Origin: Planktotalea sp.
GTDB taxonomy: Bacteria; Pseudomonadota; Alphaproteobacteria; Rhodobacterales; Rhodobacteraceae
Direction: 5' to 3'
DNA length: 10,252 nucleotides
Assembly: GCA_024645145.1 (NCBI GenBank)
Contig: JAHEGL010000015.1
Location: 1 to 10,252 of the forward strand
The notes below the pieces were generated by a model. It was not told the origin of the DNA. It saw only the letters and a program-made list of their open reading frames with translations, and made no database searches. Positions 7,648-10,252 of the stretch are shown here, piece by piece. The translations under genes were made by a program, and so were the position numbers. The first letter of the stretch is position 1, and each line of letters opens with the position of its first letter.

Positions 7648-7729
7648 ATCACGCCTCGTCCATTGATCTGAAAGACGCGGAGCGGGGCAAGAATATCGCA
7701 TATTGTTTCTTAATTTTGAACAATGCGCG

Positions 7730-8673
7730 CTATTTGGGAAACTGTTGAGCAATCGCAGCATCAAGATCCAGGCTGTGCCAGTGCAATAAGCCCTGCGACT
7801 CAAGGCCTTCAAGAAGCGCCGGTCTTGCAGTGTAGACTTCATCATAGAACGCACGTAGCGCTTTTTCACCGCCGTGGGTTTCAATTTGGGTCAACAGATC
7901 ATGCATGCTCAACCCGCCAGCGCCCTGATCAAACGGAGCTTTCAGCTCGGCGCGATAGGCTCCTTTGGTTTTACGATATGTGTAACTTTTGAACCAGTTG
8001 TCCCACGTCGCCCCGTGAAAGTGGCATAAGCGCGTTTCATCTAGCTCTTGTTGGCCGGGATTTTGCTCGCCCGCTAAGAACACGTTGTGAATTTTAACGG
8101 ACAAGCCTTCAACGCCAGTGCGATAGATCATTTTACCGGCCACATGACTTAGAAAGCCACCATTCAAATGCGCCCCATAGGTCAGGTAGAGCGTTTCTGT
8201 GATGCGCCTTCGCTCAGGCATTGGCAGCTTAAACCCTTTGAATGGGCGTGGCTTAGTTTCAGCACCGTCCCAGGCCAAAGCCTCTACAGGGCGCATACGC
8301 GCGCATAGGCAATCGGGGCTAAGTGCAGCAAGTTGCGTTTCAAGCGGGCTTTCCCAAACCAAAAATTCATCGTGATCGATATGGGTCAGCCAATCTAATT
8401 CGACACGTTTGGAATATGCGTCAGCGGCGTTCAACGTTTGGCGAGGCTGGTGCTTATGGGGGCGTCCGCCCTTTTTCGCCCAATAAGGCCCATCTGTTTG
8501 CGTCACGCGCACTTTGGGATGGGCTTTGAGGGCTGCAAATGTGGCGTCATCTGGCGCATCAAGGTAATATAAAGCCGATGGGCCTCGCGTTGCAGATGAT
8601 AGGCAACAAACCCTAAGACGTCCTGCTTCGCGGCTTTAACGGTGCTAACGATGCCCCATTTCAACTCAGACAT
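7730..8673 (-). pseudogene. Family-2-like glycosyltransferase, frameshifted (second of tandem pair)
   Basis: Translation from ATG 8673 gives MSELKWGIVSTVKA... to HRLYI and then leaves frame. The remainder (YLDAPDDATFAALKAHPKVRV...) continues one base out to the TAG at 7732–7730. Restoring one base near 8565–8568, in an AT-rich TAATAT stretch, gives about 314 residues. The opening WGxVSTVKA with AYHLxxEAHRLYIYLD resembles the N-terminus of small GT-A glycosyltransferases common in Rhodobacteraceae. DWLTHIDHDEF holds the metal and nucleotide-sugar binding Asp-x-Asp. GFLSHVAGKMIYRTG, the CHFHG block and a C-terminal helical region follow. These enzymes transfer sugars, probably to surface glycans; the substrate is unknown. 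The start overlaps the end of the preceding paralogue by 8 bp (ATGTCTGA), so the two are translationally coupled. The lesion lies early, so an unrepaired product would lack the N-terminal fold or be truncated. Confidence 0.75.
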
Positions 8674-9559
8674 GATACACCACGCCTAGTTTTGCGCGGA
8701 TCAAAATGCCGCTTTGCTTTAGCTTTTGAAAAACATCAGCATGGTATCCGCAAATTTCATCAAATAGCTGCCGCGGGCCATCTGAACCATGTTCTTCGCT
8801 CAAAAGATCAACAATATCTCCGAGGCTCAGCTTTGATTGCCCGCGATCACGGTAGCTGCCTTTTTGCAAGCGAAACTCTAGATGTGCCGCAAAGCTATCC
8901 CAATCGGGTGCATATCGGTGAAGCAGATTAAGCGATTGAATACGTTTTGAATTTTCAATCTCTACACCGTTGCGCTTCAATAAATGCACACCAAAACGAA
9001 CGTCGTTTAACCCTGTGCGTGCGATTGTTTTGCCCGCAGTATGAGAGATGAAACCAGCTCTTAGATAGGCTCCAAAAACAGGGTAGAGCTGATCGATCAA
9101 CGATTTCTCAACACCTGCATCAAAGTAAGTGCGACGAAACAATAGCATGTCTGATGTGGTCGTTTGCGCGATTTCTTCTGCGGGGGGGGGATGATCAGCG
9201 CATCGATTGTGTCGGGTGCAGTTGCCAATGTCAGTTTGACGTCATCGCGCCTATGTAAAAACTCATCGACGTCAATATGCGCAAGCCAATCCACTTGCGC
9301 GTTCCGATACGCACGTGTCGCATTAAAGGCTTGGCGTTGTTGATTTTTCCATCAATGGCTTGCCCGTTGCAGTCCAGTAGGCTGAATCACATTGGATCAA
9401 ACCGACGTTCGGATAGGACAGCTGTGCAAGATCGCCATCTGGTAAAGGCGCATCAAGAAAGATGTCCATCTGAGCCGCCCCAAGACTAAGATGATGCTCG
9501 ATAAACGGTTTTATCTGCGCGGCGCTCGCTTTGATCGTGCTGACAGTGCCCCATGTCAA
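8666..9559 (-). pseudogene. Family-2-like glycosyltransferase, two frameshifts (first of tandem pair)
   Basis: This is a paralogue of the next gene, split over three frames. Part 1 (TTG 9559, MTWGTVSTIKAS... to GKPLMEK) loses frame at a run of five A on the coding strand (9348–9344), where one A too many would explain it. Part 2 (NQQRQAFNATRAYRNAQ, then DWLAHIDVDEFL, to DALIIPPP) loses frame at a run of nine C on the coding strand (9190–9182), where ten would restore it. Part 3 (AEEIAQTTTSDMLLFRRTYF...) ends at the TGA at 8668–8666. The repaired protein is about 297 residues. DWLAHIDVDEF is the Asp-x-Asp site, and GFISHTAGKTIARTG and LLHRYA align with the sister gene. The TTG start shares TTGA with the upstream gene's stop (4-bp overlap), implying coupling; the homologous start of the sister gene supports this choice. 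It could be a decaying gene, a phase-variable one or an artefact. Confidence 0.75.
9182..9190. repeat. Nine-base G homopolymer inside a glycosyltransferase gene
   Basis: The plus strand has nine consecutive G (nine C on the coding strand), the longest homopolymer I see in the window. It sits exactly where the glycosyltransferase frame breaks. A tract of ten would restore the frame with one more proline codon. Such tracts slip during replication and are also prone to sequencing miscalls. Confidence 0.9.
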
Positions 9560-10252
9560 CGTTTTGGCGCGCGCGACAACAACAGCAGGCTCGGGGTCGG
9601 GATCGCCGCTTGCTTCCTTTTGCGCACGTTGACGTAATTTACGCCGCGCAAAGTCTTTAAGCGACGAAACACGGTGCCAGGATCTGCGTTCAAAAGATTA
9701 AGCAAATGATGGGCGAGGGAAGCAATGACCGGATCGTCGGCCGCATCCACCCACAGCCGTCTGAGCATATTGATATCAAGGCCACCAGACACTAACGCAT
9801 ATCGGTCCATATTCAGTGGCAGTTTGCTGTGCACGAGCCGCTTGAGTTTGAATTCGCTCTCAGGCCCAAGTCCGGAATAGAGCCGTTCACTTTCATAAAG
9901 CTTCATAGCACCAAAAAGCACGGTCATTGATTGTCCGACACGACGTTGAACTTCTGTGCTGCCATGATCGCCAAAAGTCGTGATCGCCGAGACAAGCCAA
10001 CGCGGATCAAGATGCTCGAACATGAAATCCGCGTGCTCTGCCTAAATTCGGGTGAAAAGTGCCATTGTGTGATCAGGCTGATCTGACTTGCGCAAATGCG
10101 CGATGAGCAGGCCGTGGAGTTTGCAAAGTTCAGGAAGACCAATGAACTCTTCGTTTAATTCCAGTGCCTTACGTGAATGACCGGATTGATCTTTGGCGCG
10201 TGGGATGTCGTTAGGGTCAAGCTCACAAACAAGCTTGGTTTTGAGTGTTTCA
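9556..10252 (-). pseudogene. Unrecognised protein with in-frame amber codon (partial)
   Basis: A minus-strand frame is open from the right edge (ETLKTKLVCELDPNDIPRAKD... to TMALFTRI), hits a TAG at 10044–10042, and continues in the same frame as AEHADFMFEHLDPRWLVSAITTF... to the TGA at 9558–9556. The seamless character on both sides suggests one coding sequence with a nonsense mutation; at least 230 residues are visible and the true start lies beyond the window. The protein is soluble, mostly helical, with many Leu/Arg/His and no signal or membrane segment. I cannot name a family or function. If translation restarts at ATG 10023 the product would be 155 residues. It precedes the two glycosyltransferases with a TTGA overlap, so it probably belongs to the same transcript and perhaps the same glycan pathway. 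The last ~30 residues are doubtful because another frame is also open there. Confidence 0.65.

Noticed and set aside
7702..7724. Inverted repeat ATTGTT/AACAAT just after the second glycosyltransferase, as a terminator
   Set aside because: The stem is 6 bp, AT-rich, with an 11-base loop and no T-run after it on the minus strand, so it is too weak to call.
9924..10142. Minus-strand 72-codon open frame overlapping the unrecognised gene's amber codon
   Set aside because: Its composition (many Ser, Ile and Cys) does not fit coding sequence, whereas the frame with the amber codon reads well on both sides of it.
7730..10252. Programmed frameshifting as the explanation for the glycosyltransferase breaks
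   Set aside because: The breaks differ in direction and sequence, and I see no slippery heptamer with a downstream stem. Mutation, slippage or sequencing error is simpler.
1..10252. A CRISPR array, transposase, integrase, tRNA or toxin–antitoxin pair
   Set aside because: No repeat–spacer pattern, transposase or recombinase motif, tRNA-like cloverleaf or small two-gene toxin module was found on either strand.

Overview
The window looks like chromosomal DNA of an alphaproteobacterium, most likely Rhodobacterales (roseobacter type) of moderate GC content. The evidence is the gene order nuoM–nuoN–birA–coaX–rnj, the short BirA without a DNA-binding domain, and the Rhodobacteraceae style of the small glycosyltransferases at the right end. 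The taxon is inferred from protein character and synteny recalled from memory, not from a search.

Region 1 (1–4850, + strand) is a dense run of core genes: the 3' end of nuoM, complete nuoN (respiratory complex I membrane arm), a biotin–protein ligase, a type III pantothenate kinase and ribonuclease J. Gaps are 15 bp or less, or the genes overlap, so they probably form the tail of the nuo operon. It joins energy metabolism, cofactor handling (biotin attachment, first step of CoA synthesis) and RNA decay. All these reading frames are intact.

Region 2 (4854–6022) is a divergent regulator/target pair: a MarR-type repressor on the minus strand and a small membrane protein gene on the plus strand. 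Two near-identical palindromes, 21 bp apart centre to centre, lie in the 87-bp gap over predicted promoters for both genes. This is the clearest regulatory signal in the window. The membrane gene carries a single-base frameshift. A strong hairpin at 5986–6022 probably terminates transcription from both sides.

Region 3 (6042–7520, minus strand) is a DEAD-box RNA helicase with a charged, glycine/arginine-rich tail. It has a candidate promoter about 100–125 bp upstream and a roughly 90-nt leader.

Region 4 (7730–10252, minus strand) is a compact three-gene unit: an unrecognised protein that enters from the right edge, then two tandem paralogous family-2-like glycosyltransferases with 4-bp and 8-bp overlaps. 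All three carry lesions: an in-frame amber codon, two homopolymer-associated frameshifts (one in a run of nine G) and one further single-base deletion. No lesion was seen in the roughly 6.3 kb of core genes (nuo to rnj, and the helicase). This suggests decay or phase variation of a surface-glycan locus, although local sequencing or assembly error cannot be excluded.

I see no tRNA, rRNA, CRISPR array, insertion sequence or phage gene. No clearly new defence or mobile system is present. The items most worth following are the MarR operator pair with its membrane-protein target, and the G9 tract in the glycosyltransferase.
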